A stretch of DNA of 64,000 nt from CAWGUU01 sp963825765 (GTDB lineage Bacteria; Actinomycetota; Acidimicrobiia; Acidimicrobiales; AC-14), in the NCBI GenBank assembly GCA_963825765.1, contig CAWGUU010000014.1, forward strand, positions 248,001-312,000, given 5' to 3'. A program made the translations under genes and the position numbers. Position 1 is the stretch's first letter. Each line of letters opens with the position of its first letter. Positions 14,510 to 21,827 of the stretch are shown here, in pieces. The notes under the pieces are model-generated. The model did no database searches and was not told where the DNA came from. It saw nothing but the letters and a program-made list of their open reading frames with translations.

Positions 14510-15448
14510 GTGGGAGAGCAGGAGCTGGCACAGATCGCGGCGAGGCAGCTCAGTTTGGTGACGCGAGAACAGGCGCGTGACCATCTCACCCGCAAGGAGC
14601 TGGAGTATCGGCTGTCGACCGGCAGGTTGGAGGTGTTCCGCCGCTCCGTGTACCGGTTCACGGGTTCGGCGCCGCATCGATGGCAGGCACAGCTCGCCGC
14701 CTGCCTCGCGGCAGGCGAGTCAGCCGTTGCCTCTCACTGGGCGGCCGGAGAGCTGTGGGGGCTGCCCGGCATCGCAGCTCGAGTCCCGGAGCTCACGATG
14801 CCCTGGCCGGTCTGGACGCGGCTTCCGGGCGTGCGTGCCCACCAGTCGCGTTGCCTTCCGGATGAGCACCGCGCGGTCCGCCGCTCCGTCCCGGTCACCA
14901 CCGCGGCCCGCACCCTCGCCGACCTGTCCGCACTGGCCGGTCCCCGGTTCATCGGTCGGCTGGTCGACGACGCCCTCCGCCGCCGGTTGATCAGGCTGGA
15001 CGAGTTGCGGGCGGTGGCGGAGCAGCTGTCGACGCCCGGCCGACGGGGCCTGCCGGCGCTCCGCGAGGTGCTCGATGCACGCCAAGAGGGATTCCGGCCC
15101 GGCGACAGCCCGGCGGAGGTCGAACTGGCGCGAGTCCTCACCGACGGCGGGCTCCCCGCACCGGTCCACCAGCACCAGGTTGTCGCTGCTGGGCGGGTCT
15201 ACCTGCTCGATCTCGCCTACCCCGACCGGCGGGTGGGCATCGAGTACGACGGCTGGGATGCCCACCGCACACGAACCGCCTTCGACGGCGACCGATCCCG
15301 TGGCAACGACCTGGCGTTGGCCGGGTGGACCGTCCTGCGGTTCACGTCGGCCACCCCGCGCCACAGGATCGTGGCCGCCGTCGTTTCTGCTCGCGAGAAC
15401 ACCACCTCCCACCGGCAATTGCGCGAGCAGAAAGTTGGGTTGGCGTGA
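14510..15448 (+). CDS. AbiEi-type HTH plus DUF559 (Vsr-like) domain protein
   Basis: The 312-residue protein starts at GTG 14510. Its N-terminus (about 1-75) resembles the AbiEi antitoxin-type winged helix with RQLSLVTREQARDHL and LEYRLSTGRLEVFRRSVYRF; a middle domain follows, and the C-terminal 100 residues carry the DUF559 restriction-endonuclease-like fold with VGIEYDGWDAH, FDGDRSRGNDLALAGW and TVLRFTSATPRH. Such proteins are frequent multi-copy accessory genes in actinobacteria; no experimentally settled role is known to me. No toxin partner is adjacent. It is bracketed by inverted hairpin elements, the right one inside its last 20 codons. Its TGA overlaps the next gene's GTG by GTGA. Confidence 0.82.
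   Translation: MGEQELAQIAARQLSLVTREQARDHLTRKELEYRLSTGRLEVFRRSVYRFTGSAPHRWQAQLAACLAAGESAVASHWAAGELWGLPGIAARVPELTMPWPVWTRLPGVRAHQSRCLPDEHRAVRRSVPVTTAARTLADLSALAGPRFIGRLVDDALRRRLIRLDELRAVAEQLSTPGRRGLPALREVLDARQEGFRPGDSPAEVELARVLTDGGLPAPVHQHQVVAAGRVYLLDLAYPDRRVGIEYDGWDAHRTRTAFDGDRSRGNDLALAGWTVLRFTSATPRHRIVAAVVSARENTTSHRQLREQKVGLA
15384..15433. repeat. Right hairpin element, inverted copy of the left one
   Basis: TTTCTGCTCGCG (15384-15395) pairs perfectly with CGCGAGCAGAAA (15422-15433) over a 26-base spacer. Reverse-complemented, the spacer starts CAATTGCCGGT, matching the left element's CAATTCCCGGT. The whole 50-base element is therefore a terminal inverted repeat whose halves are themselves palindromic. 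It is within the coding 3' end of the DUF559 gene, 12 bases before the next gene's start. Confidence 0.85.
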
Positions 15449-16503
15449 ACACCGTCGTCTACACCGATGGGGCCTGCCTTGGGAACCCGGGGCCGGGGGG
15501 CTGGGCGTGGGCGGTGCCGGGAGGGCGCTACCGGAGTGGGGCGGCGCGGGCTACCACCAACCAGCGCATGGAGGTGCAGGCGGTCCTGGAGGCGGTGACG
15601 TCGCTCGACGGGCCGCTCGAGGTGGTCAGCGACTCGACCTACGTCGTGAACTGCTTCCGCGACCGCTGGTGGGAGGGTTGGATCCGCAGGGGCTGGCTCA
15701 ACACCGCCAAGAAGCCGGTGGCCAATCGAGACCTGTGGGAACCGCTGGTCGACGCGGTGCGGGCCGATCCCGGCCGGGTTGCGTTCCGGTGGGTGAAGGG
15801 CCACAGCGGCGACGCCGGCAACGACCTGGTCGACATGCTGGCCGTGGAGGCGGCCCGCACGCAGACGGGAGCCGAGGGCGAGGGCACGCCCTCCCAGCTC
15901 GATCCGGCCGACGGTGGCGACCACCGCGACCCCAGGCTCCCGCCCGGCCGGATGGTCGCCGTCGTCGGCCACAAGCCACCGGAGCTGGGCGGCTACGACG
16001 CCAATCCCACATCCGACCGGGTGCGCGACCGGCTGGCCGAGGTCCTGGCCGCGAAGTCCGAGCTCCATCCCGACCTGACGGTGCTCACCGGTCTGGGCCT
16101 GGGTGCCGAGCAGCTGGGGGCGGAGGCGGCGGCCGAGGCGGGGGTCCCCTACGTGGCGGTGTTGCCCTACCCGGATCCCGACGGCAAATGGCCGGAGTCG
16201 TCCCGGCGCCGGTTCCGCCGCCTCCTCGAGGGCGCCGCCGGGCAGGTGGTGATGCAGAACCGGCCCCCGCCCACCAAGCAGCAGGCCGGCGCCGCCCTGC
16301 GTCGCCGGGACGCGTGGATCGCCCGCAACGCCGACGAGGCGCTGGCCGTCTGGGACGGCGAGGAGGCCACGACGGGCCGGGCCGTACGGGCCCTCGAGGA
16401 CGCCCTCGGCGAGGACGAGGTGTGGGTCGTCCCCGTCCCGGCCCCGGTGGTCATCGCGCCACCGGTCAGCCCGGCGCTCCCCCGGCCGCCGCCAGCCGGC
16501 TGA
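15445..16503 (+). CDS. rnhA: RNase HI fused to a SLOG/YpsA-like domain
   Basis: GTG 15445 overlaps the preceding TGA and gives VNTVVYTDGACLGNPGPGGW, the exact RNase HI start; the longer frame from 15325 is a shadow. RNase HI cuts RNA in RNA-DNA hybrids; all four metal ligands are present (Asp in YTDGA, Glu in RMEVQAV, Asp in VSDSTYV, Asp in AGNDLVD). After a linker of about 30 residues, residues about 165-340 form a Rossmann-like domain (MVAVVGHKPPELGGY, LTVLTGLGLGAEQLGAEAA, VPYVAVLPYPDPDGKWP) like the nucleotide-related SLOG proteins DprA/YpsA. A 352-residue fusion is twice the usual RNase HI length. Its end overlaps the convergent aat 3' end by 38 bases. Confidence 0.88.
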   Translation: MNTVVYTDGACLGNPGPGGWAWAVPGGRYRSGAARATTNQRMEVQAVLEAVTSLDGPLEVVSDSTYVVNCFRDRWWEGWIRRGWLNTAKKPVANRDLWEPLVDAVRADPGRVAFRWVKGHSGDAGNDLVDMLAVEAARTQTGAEGEGTPSQLDPADGGDHRDPRLPPGRMVAVVGHKPPELGGYDANPTSDRVRDRLAEVLAAKSELHPDLTVLTGLGLGAEQLGAEAAAEAGVPYVAVLPYPDPDGKWPESSRRRFRRLLEGAAGQVVMQNRPPPTKQQAGAALRRRDAWIARNADEALAVWDGEEATTGRAVRALEDALGEDEVWVVPVPAPVVIAPPVSPALPRPPPAG

Positions 16504-17227
16504 CCAGCCGCCGGCCCAGGCCGACGTGCACGACGTCGTCGCGGACCTGGGCCAGGTGGTGCAGGAACGAGGCCCTCGACACGTCCTTCACGCCCAGGCT
16601 GGCCAGGTGCTCGGTGGGGATCTGCACGTCGACCACGGTGCCGCCCGCCTCCCGCCAGCGGGCAACGAGGTCGACGAACGCCACCTTGGAGGCGTCGGGC
16701 TCCCGATGGAACATCGACTCGCCGGTGAAGCACCGTCCGACCCGCACCCCGTAGAGGCCACCCACGATCTCCCGGCCGTCCCAGACCTCGACGCTGTGGG
16801 CCCACCCCAAAGCGTGCAGGTCGACGTAGGCCTGCAGCATCTCCGGGGTGATCCACGTCCCCCCGTCGGCCGGGCGGTCGGCGCAGGCGCCGATCACGAC
16901 TTCGAAGGCGGCATCGACGGTGGTCGACCATCCGCACCGCCGGAGGCGCTGGCGCAGCGAGCGCGAGACGGTGGCACCGGACGCCACCGGCAGGAGGCCG
17001 CGTGGGTCGGGCGAGAACCACGGGAGCGCCATGCCCTCGTGTGGCCACGGGAACACGCCGCAGCGGTAGGCGTCGACGAGGGTCTCCACCGCCAGATCGG
17101 CGCCGAAGCCGACGAGCCCGGAGGCGTCGGCCTTGGCCGGGTTCCCGAGCCTCCAGATCGACGGCTCGACCGGCAGCGGGGCTGCCGCCCGGTCCTCAGG
17201 TGCCATGCGGGTCGGCGACGTCGCCAT
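16466..17227 (-). CDS. aat: Leucyl/phenylalanyl-tRNA-protein transferase Aat
   Basis: Aat adds Leu or Phe from aminoacyl-tRNA to proteins with N-terminal Arg or Lys, marking them for ClpAP/ClpS degradation. The 253-residue protein has the family signature stretches: DAYRCGVFPWPHEG (about 52-65), LPWFSPDPRGLLP (about 68-80), TWITPEMLQAYVDLHALGWAHSVEVW (split here by Trp/His positions), GGLYGVRVGRCFTGESMF and VQIPTEHLASLG. Length is typical. ATG 17227 is used; ATG 17206 (MAPEDRAAAPL) is equally likely and would shorten the overlap with the upstream membrane gene from 32 to 11 bases. The C-terminus overlaps rnhA. Confidence 0.93.
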   Translation of the reverse strand: MATSPTRMAPEDRAAAPLPVEPSIWRLGNPAKADASGLVGFGADLAVETLVDAYRCGVFPWPHEGMALPWFSPDPRGLLPVASGATVSRSLRQRLRRCGWSTTVDAAFEVVIGACADRPADGGTWITPEMLQAYVDLHALGWAHSVEVWDGREIVGGLYGVRVGRCFTGESMFHREPDASKVAFVDLVARWREAGGTVVDVQIPTEHLASLGVKDVSRASFLHHLAQVRDDVVHVGLGRRLVSRLAAAGGAPG

Positions 17228-18446
17228 TCGGGTCGGAGAGGTCGGGCGGCTCGTGGCAGCCCAGCGCCGCCAGGTAGACGGCCCGTACCGCCAGGGCCTC
17301 TCGCATCTCCGTGAGGACGCCGTCGAGGAACTCGTGCCGGTAGGTGGCGTCGGTGAGCATGTAGACGGTGAAGTAGAAGCCCGAGAAGGCGGTGAGGAAG
17401 CCGGCCACCCGGAGCAGCTCGGTGGTGAGGGCGACCGGGCGGCCCCACACCTCCCACTCGGCCAGCACGACGACGCTGCCGCCGACCCAGGACGCGGCCG
17501 TCGTCGGCGTGACCGTCAGGAGCCCGAAGCCGACGAAGAAGAGCCCGATCATCAGGCTCACCACCACGATCTGCACCCCCTGGCTGAACAGCACGACCAG
17601 CCCGACGTTGCCCCACTGCCGTCTCGACATCCGCGGAGCCGGCGACAGGGCGGGCACGCCGAGGGCGGCGGCAGGGGTCCCGGCGACGAGGACGGTGGCG
17701 TCGCCGGTGGCCAGCTGGGCCAAGGGGCCGATCTCCCGGGGGATCCTCGCCACCAGGAAGACGATCCCCACGACCGCGAACAGGGCCATGGTGATGGCCA
17801 GGAACGGCCCGTCGAGGTCGGCGGCCACCTGCCAGACCTCGGTCGTGAGGAACAGGAAGGTCACGAACAGGAGCAGGAGCGGGAGGGCCCGCACCAGCAG
17901 CCCGAGCACGTCGCCCAGCTGGTGCCAGAACCGCCCCGCTGCCCACCGCGTCATCGGCACCAGCCCGTAACTGGTGGAGACGTAGATGACCCCGAGCAGC
18001 ACCAGGTTGCCGGCCGCGGTGTTGACCGCGGTCAGCCACTGCCCGCCGGCGGCCAGGGGCAGGGCGGCAGGGGCCAGAACGAACAGGCTCAGCTCGGTGG
18101 GGCCGATCCGATGCGGTCGCGACAGCAGAGGCTGGTGGCGGAGGGCGTTGGTGCCGGCCCACACTGCGACGAGCGCGCCCAGGCCGGCCGCGGCCACGCC
18201 CACGTTCACCCACCACGCCCACGCGAAGTTCAGGGCGCCGACGAGCTCGAACAGGATGACGAGCGTCAGCACGGGGAGCGTGCGGGTGAAGACATCCCGG
18301 GTGGCGCTGTAGTCCTCGATGAAGTGAGGGATGCCGCGGCCGAGAAACCAGCGCTCGACGTCCCGGATGGCCTGCGGGTCCGCAGGCACCTCAGAGACGG
18401 CAGGCGTTTCGGGGACGGCAGGAATCTCGGGGTCGACAGGGGCCAC
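17196..18446 (-). CDS. Polytopic integral membrane protein
   Basis: The start is GTG 18446 (VAPVDPEIPAV); the frame is open further upstream but only as a shadow of hyuA. The 416-residue protein has a Pro/Glu/Val-rich N-terminus, a short soluble segment (RDVERWFLGRGIPHFIEDYS), then about eight hydrophobic helices, with a cytosolic loop IPREIGPLAQLATGD in the middle, and an acidic Asp-rich C-terminus. The N-terminal motif FLGRGIPHFI is shared by uncharacterised actinobacterial membrane proteins. No transporter or enzyme motif is visible. It is divergent from hyuA with 21 bases between the start codons, and coupled to aat downstream. Confidence 0.78.
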   Translation of the reverse strand: MAPVDPEIPAVPETPAVSEVPADPQAIRDVERWFLGRGIPHFIEDYSATRDVFTRTLPVLTLVILFELVGALNFAWAWWVNVGVAAAGLGALVAVWAGTNALRHQPLLSRPHRIGPTELSLFVLAPAALPLAAGGQWLTAVNTAAGNLVLLGVIYVSTSYGLVPMTRWAAGRFWHQLGDVLGLLVRALPLLLLFVTFLFLTTEVWQVAADLDGPFLAITMALFAVVGIVFLVARIPREIGPLAQLATGDATVLVAGTPAAALGVPALSPAPRMSRRQWGNVGLVVLFSQGVQIVVVSLMIGLFFVGFGLLTVTPTTAASWVGGSVVVLAEWEVWGRPVALTTELLRVAGFLTAFSGFYFTVYMLTDATYRHEFLDGVLTEMREALAVRAVYLAALGCHEPPDLSDPNGDVADPHGT

Positions 18447-18467
18447 GACGCGTAGTCTCGCTTGGCG

Positions 18468-20258
18468 ATGCGATCCGGCGTCGACACGGGCGGCACGTTC
18501 ACCGATGTGGTCGGCGACGACGGCACGGTGACGAAGGTCCTCAGTACGCCCGACGACCCCTCCCGGGCCGTGTCGGAGGGACTCGGTGGCGTCCGGCCCG
18601 ACCTTCTGGCCCACGGCACGACGGTCGCCACAAACGCCCTGCTGGAACGGCAGGGGGCGGTGGTGGCCCTGGTGACGAACGAGGGCTTCGCCGACGTCAT
18701 CGAGATCGCCCGCCAGGACCGGCCCGCGCTCTACGACCAGCACGCCGACCGCCCGGAGCCCCTGGTCCCCCGAGACCTGCGCCTCGAGGTCGGCGGCCGG
18801 CTCGACGCGGCGGGAGAGGAGATCGCCCCCGTGGACGTGGACCGCGTGCCCGACGTGCCCGACGGCGTGGAGGCGGTGGCCGTCTGCCTGCTGCACGCCG
18901 ACCTCGAACCGTGCCACGAGCAATTGGTGGCCGGCGTCCTGGCCGAACGGGGGCTCGACGTGACCTGCTCGTCGGATGTCTCACCGGAGTTCCGGGAGTA
19001 CGAGCGCACGGTGACGACCGTCCTCAACGCCTACCTGCGCCCCCGCTGCCGGTCCTACCTCCGGGACCTGGCCGGGCTGGCCGGCGAGGTGCTGGTGATG
19101 ACGTCCGCCGGCGGGCTGGTACCGGCGGGCGAGGCCGCCGACCTTCCGGTCTCGCTGCTGCTGTCGGGGCCGGCCGGCGGCGTGGTGGCCGGGGCCGCGG
19201 CCGCGGCGGCAGCCGGGTTCGCCGACGCCGTCACGTTCGACATGGGGGGTACCAGCACCGACGTCTGCCTGGTGCAGGGCGGCATGCCCGAGCCCGCGCC
19301 CGGCCGGGTGGCGGGCGGCTTCCCCGTGCGGCTCCCGGCGCTCGACATCCACACCATCGGCGCCGGCGGCGGGTCGATCGCGTCCATCGACCCGGGGGGC
19401 GCCCTGGTGGTGGGTCCCCGCAGCGCAGGGGCCGATCCGGGGCCGGCGTGCTACGGGCGCGGCGGCACGCTGCCCACTGTCACCGACGCCGACCTGATCC
19501 TGGGCCGCATCCCGGCCGACGGCTCGTTCCCGGGCCTGGGCCGGCTCGACGTCGACGCCGCCCGGGCCGCGCTGTCGGAAGCCGGGGTCTCGGCAGAGGG
19601 GGTGGTCGAAGTCGTCGACGCGGCGATGGAGCGGGCAGTGCGCCGGGTGACGGTCGAGCGGGGGGTCGACCCGGCCGGGCTGGCCCTGGTGGCCTTCGGC
19701 GGGGCCGGGCCACTGCACGCCTGCGCCGTCGCCGGGGCTCTCGGGATGGAGGCGGTCGTGGTGCCACCTCGCGCGGGGGTGCTGTCGGCCGTCGGGCTGC
19801 TGTGCTCGCCCCGGCAGCGCGACCTGGTTCGGTCGTGGCCGACGCCCGGCGACCACGACGGGCTCGCCGACGCCCTGGCCGACCTGGGCGACGAGGCTGC
19901 GGTCGCCGTCGCGGTCGGTGACGACCCGGGCGAGGTCACGGTGACAACCTCTGTCGACTGCCGCTACGCAGGCCAGAGCCACGAGCTCACCGTCGAGTCG
20001 GTCGAGGACTTCCCCGACGAGCACCGGCGCCGGAACGGCTACGCCCGCCCCGGCGCGCCGGTCGAGGTGGTCGCCCTGCGGGCTCAGGCCCGCCGGCCAC
20101 CGCCCCTGACCGTCGACGACCTGCCGGCGCCGGCGGGCGCCGAGCGCCGGGCCGCGTCCGGCCCCTGCGTGATGGCCGAGCCCGACTGCACCGTGTGGAT
20201 CCCCGAGGGCTGGTCGGCGACCGTGGCCGGCGACGGCAGCTGGGTGGTAACCCGGTGA
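18468..20258 (+). CDS. Hydantoinase/oxoprolinase A subunit
   Basis: The 596-residue product is the ATP-binding subunit of a hydantoinase/oxoprolinase-type amidohydrolase, which opens hydantoins, 5-oxoproline or related lactams with ATP. It shows the acetate kinase/Hsp70-like fold motifs: GVDTGGTFTDVV (4-15), LLAHGTTVATNALLER (about 46-61), TSAGGLVP, LLSGPAGGVVAGAAAA, FDMGGTSTDVCLV, IGAGGGSIASID and FGGAGPLHACAVAGALGM. ATG 18468 fits the family N-terminus better than the TTG six bases upstream. It is shorter than the 680-700 residues of most HyuA, with a compact C-terminal region. Its stop overlaps the B-subunit GTG by four bases. Confidence 0.93.
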   Translation: MRSGVDTGGTFTDVVGDDGTVTKVLSTPDDPSRAVSEGLGGVRPDLLAHGTTVATNALLERQGAVVALVTNEGFADVIEIARQDRPALYDQHADRPEPLVPRDLRLEVGGRLDAAGEEIAPVDVDRVPDVPDGVEAVAVCLLHADLEPCHEQLVAGVLAERGLDVTCSSDVSPEFREYERTVTTVLNAYLRPRCRSYLRDLAGLAGEVLVMTSAGGLVPAGEAADLPVSLLLSGPAGGVVAGAAAAAAAGFADAVTFDMGGTSTDVCLVQGGMPEPAPGRVAGGFPVRLPALDIHTIGAGGGSIASIDPGGALVVGPRSAGADPGPACYGRGGTLPTVTDADLILGRIPADGSFPGLGRLDVDAARAALSEAGVSAEGVVEVVDAAMERAVRRVTVERGVDPAGLALVAFGGAGPLHACAVAGALGMEAVVVPPRAGVLSAVGLLCSPRQRDLVRSWPTPGDHDGLADALADLGDEAAVAVAVGDDPGEVTVTTSVDCRYAGQSHELTVESVEDFPDEHRRRNGYARPGAPVEVVALRAQARRPPPLTVDDLPAPAGAERRAASGPCVMAEPDCTVWIPEGWSATVAGDGSWVVTR

Positions 20259-21778
20259 ACCCGGCCGAGCTCCAGGTGCTCATCTCTCGGCTCACCGGCG
20301 TGGCCGAGGAGATGGGCGCGGTGCTGCGGCGGGCGGCATTCAGCCCGAACATCAAGGAGCGGGCCGACTGCTCGGCGGCCCTGTTCGACGCCGACGGTGA
20401 GCTGCTCGTGCAGGCCGAGCACATTCCGGTCCACCTGGGGTCGATGCCGGCGTCGGTGCGGGCCGCGATCGACGCCTTCGGGGATTCGCTGGGACCGGGC
20501 GACCAGGTCGTCCTCAACGACCCCTTCCACGGCGGCACCCACCTCAACGACCTGACCCTCGTCGCCCCCTGCTTCGTCGACGGCCGGCTGCTGGGCTGGG
20601 CCGCCAACCGGGCCCACCACGCCGACGTGGGCGGCATGGCGCCGGGCTCGATCCCCGCCGAGGCCACCGAGATCTACCAGGAGGGCCTGCGCATCCCCCC
20701 CGTCCTGCTCACCGGCGCCATCGAGGACGTGCTGTGCGCCAACTCCCGGACGCCCGACGAGCGCCGCGGCGACCTCGACGCCCAGCGGGGGTCGAACGTG
20801 GTCGGCGTGGAGCGGCTGGCGACGTTCGCGGGGGCGCCCCTCGGCGAGGTCACCGACTACGGCGAGCGCCGCATGAGGGCGGCGCTGTCTGACATCCCCG
20901 ACGGCACCTGGTCGTTCGAGGACGTGCTCGACTCGTGCGGGCCGACGCCGGAACAGCAGCGCCCGGCCCGAGTGGCCGTCACCCTCACCATCGAGGGTGA
21001 CACGGCCACGTTCGACTTCACCGGCACCGACCCGCAGCGGCCTGGCAACACCAACGCCGTCGAGGCGGTCACCGTCAGCGCGGTGTCGTTCGCCCTGCGC
21101 TGCGCCACCGACCCCACCATCCCCGCCAACGGCGGCGCCCTGCGACCGGTCACCGTGATCGCCCCGCCCGGCTCGCTGGTCGCGGCCACGCCGCCCGTGG
21201 CGGTCGGTGCCGGCAACGTGGAGGTCAGCCAGCGGGTGGCCGACGTGTGCCTGGGTGTCCTCGCCGCCGCCCTCCCCGGCCGCCTGGGCGCGGCCAACCA
21301 GGGGACGATGAACAACACGCTCATAGGCGGGGACGGCTGGGTGTACTACGAAACCGTCGCCGGCGGCCAGGGCGGCCGTCCGTGGCGGGCGGGCATGAGC
21401 GGAGTCCACACGGGCATGACAAATTCGTTGAACTCGCCGACCGAAGCGCTGGAACGGGCGTTCCCCATGCGGGTCCGCCGCTACCGCCTGCGCCAGGGAA
21501 GCGGCGGTGGGGGTGAGTTCGCCGGCGGCGAGGGCATCGAGCGCGACCTGGAGATGCTGGAGGACGTCACCGTGTCCCTCATCACCGAGCGCCGGTCGTC
21601 GCATCCCTGGGGTGCGGAAGGCGGCGGGCCAGGTGCCACCGGCGAGAACTGGCTCGTCCCCGCGGGCGACGAATCCCGCGCCCGACGCCTCCCCGACAAA
21701 TGCACCCTCCATCTGCAGGCGGGCGACGTCGTCCGCCTCCTCACCCCCGGCGGCGGCGGCTGGGGAGTCGAGAGCTAG
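20255..21778 (+). CDS. Hydantoinase/oxoprolinase B subunit
   Basis: GTG 20255 (VNPAELQVLISRLTGVAEEMG) overlaps the A-subunit stop as GTGA; the ATG frame from 20195 is a shadow of the A subunit. The 507-residue protein has the HyuB family hallmarks FSPNIKERADCSAALF, HIPVHLGSMPASV, NDPFHGGTHLNDLTLV, NRAHHADVGGMAPGSIP and TGTDPQRPGNTNAVEA, ending GDVVRLLTPGGGGWG. With subunit A it forms the ATP-dependent lactam/hydantoin hydrolase. The last 80 codons are duplicated, in decayed form, at 24627-24866. Confidence 0.93.
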   Translation: MNPAELQVLISRLTGVAEEMGAVLRRAAFSPNIKERADCSAALFDADGELLVQAEHIPVHLGSMPASVRAAIDAFGDSLGPGDQVVLNDPFHGGTHLNDLTLVAPCFVDGRLLGWAANRAHHADVGGMAPGSIPAEATEIYQEGLRIPPVLLTGAIEDVLCANSRTPDERRGDLDAQRGSNVVGVERLATFAGAPLGEVTDYGERRMRAALSDIPDGTWSFEDVLDSCGPTPEQQRPARVAVTLTIEGDTATFDFTGTDPQRPGNTNAVEAVTVSAVSFALRCATDPTIPANGGALRPVTVIAPPGSLVAATPPVAVGAGNVEVSQRVADVCLGVLAAALPGRLGAANQGTMNNTLIGGDGWVYYETVAGGQGGRPWRAGMSGVHTGMTNSLNSPTEALERAFPMRVRRYRLRQGSGGGGEFAGGEGIERDLEMLEDVTVSLITERRSSHPWGAEGGGPGATGENWLVPAGDESRARRLPDKCTLHLQAGDVVRLLTPGGGGWGVES

Positions 21779-21827
21779 CGGTCGGGGTAGGTGAACGCTC
21801 CGTCGGGTCGTTGACGCGGGGTAGGTC

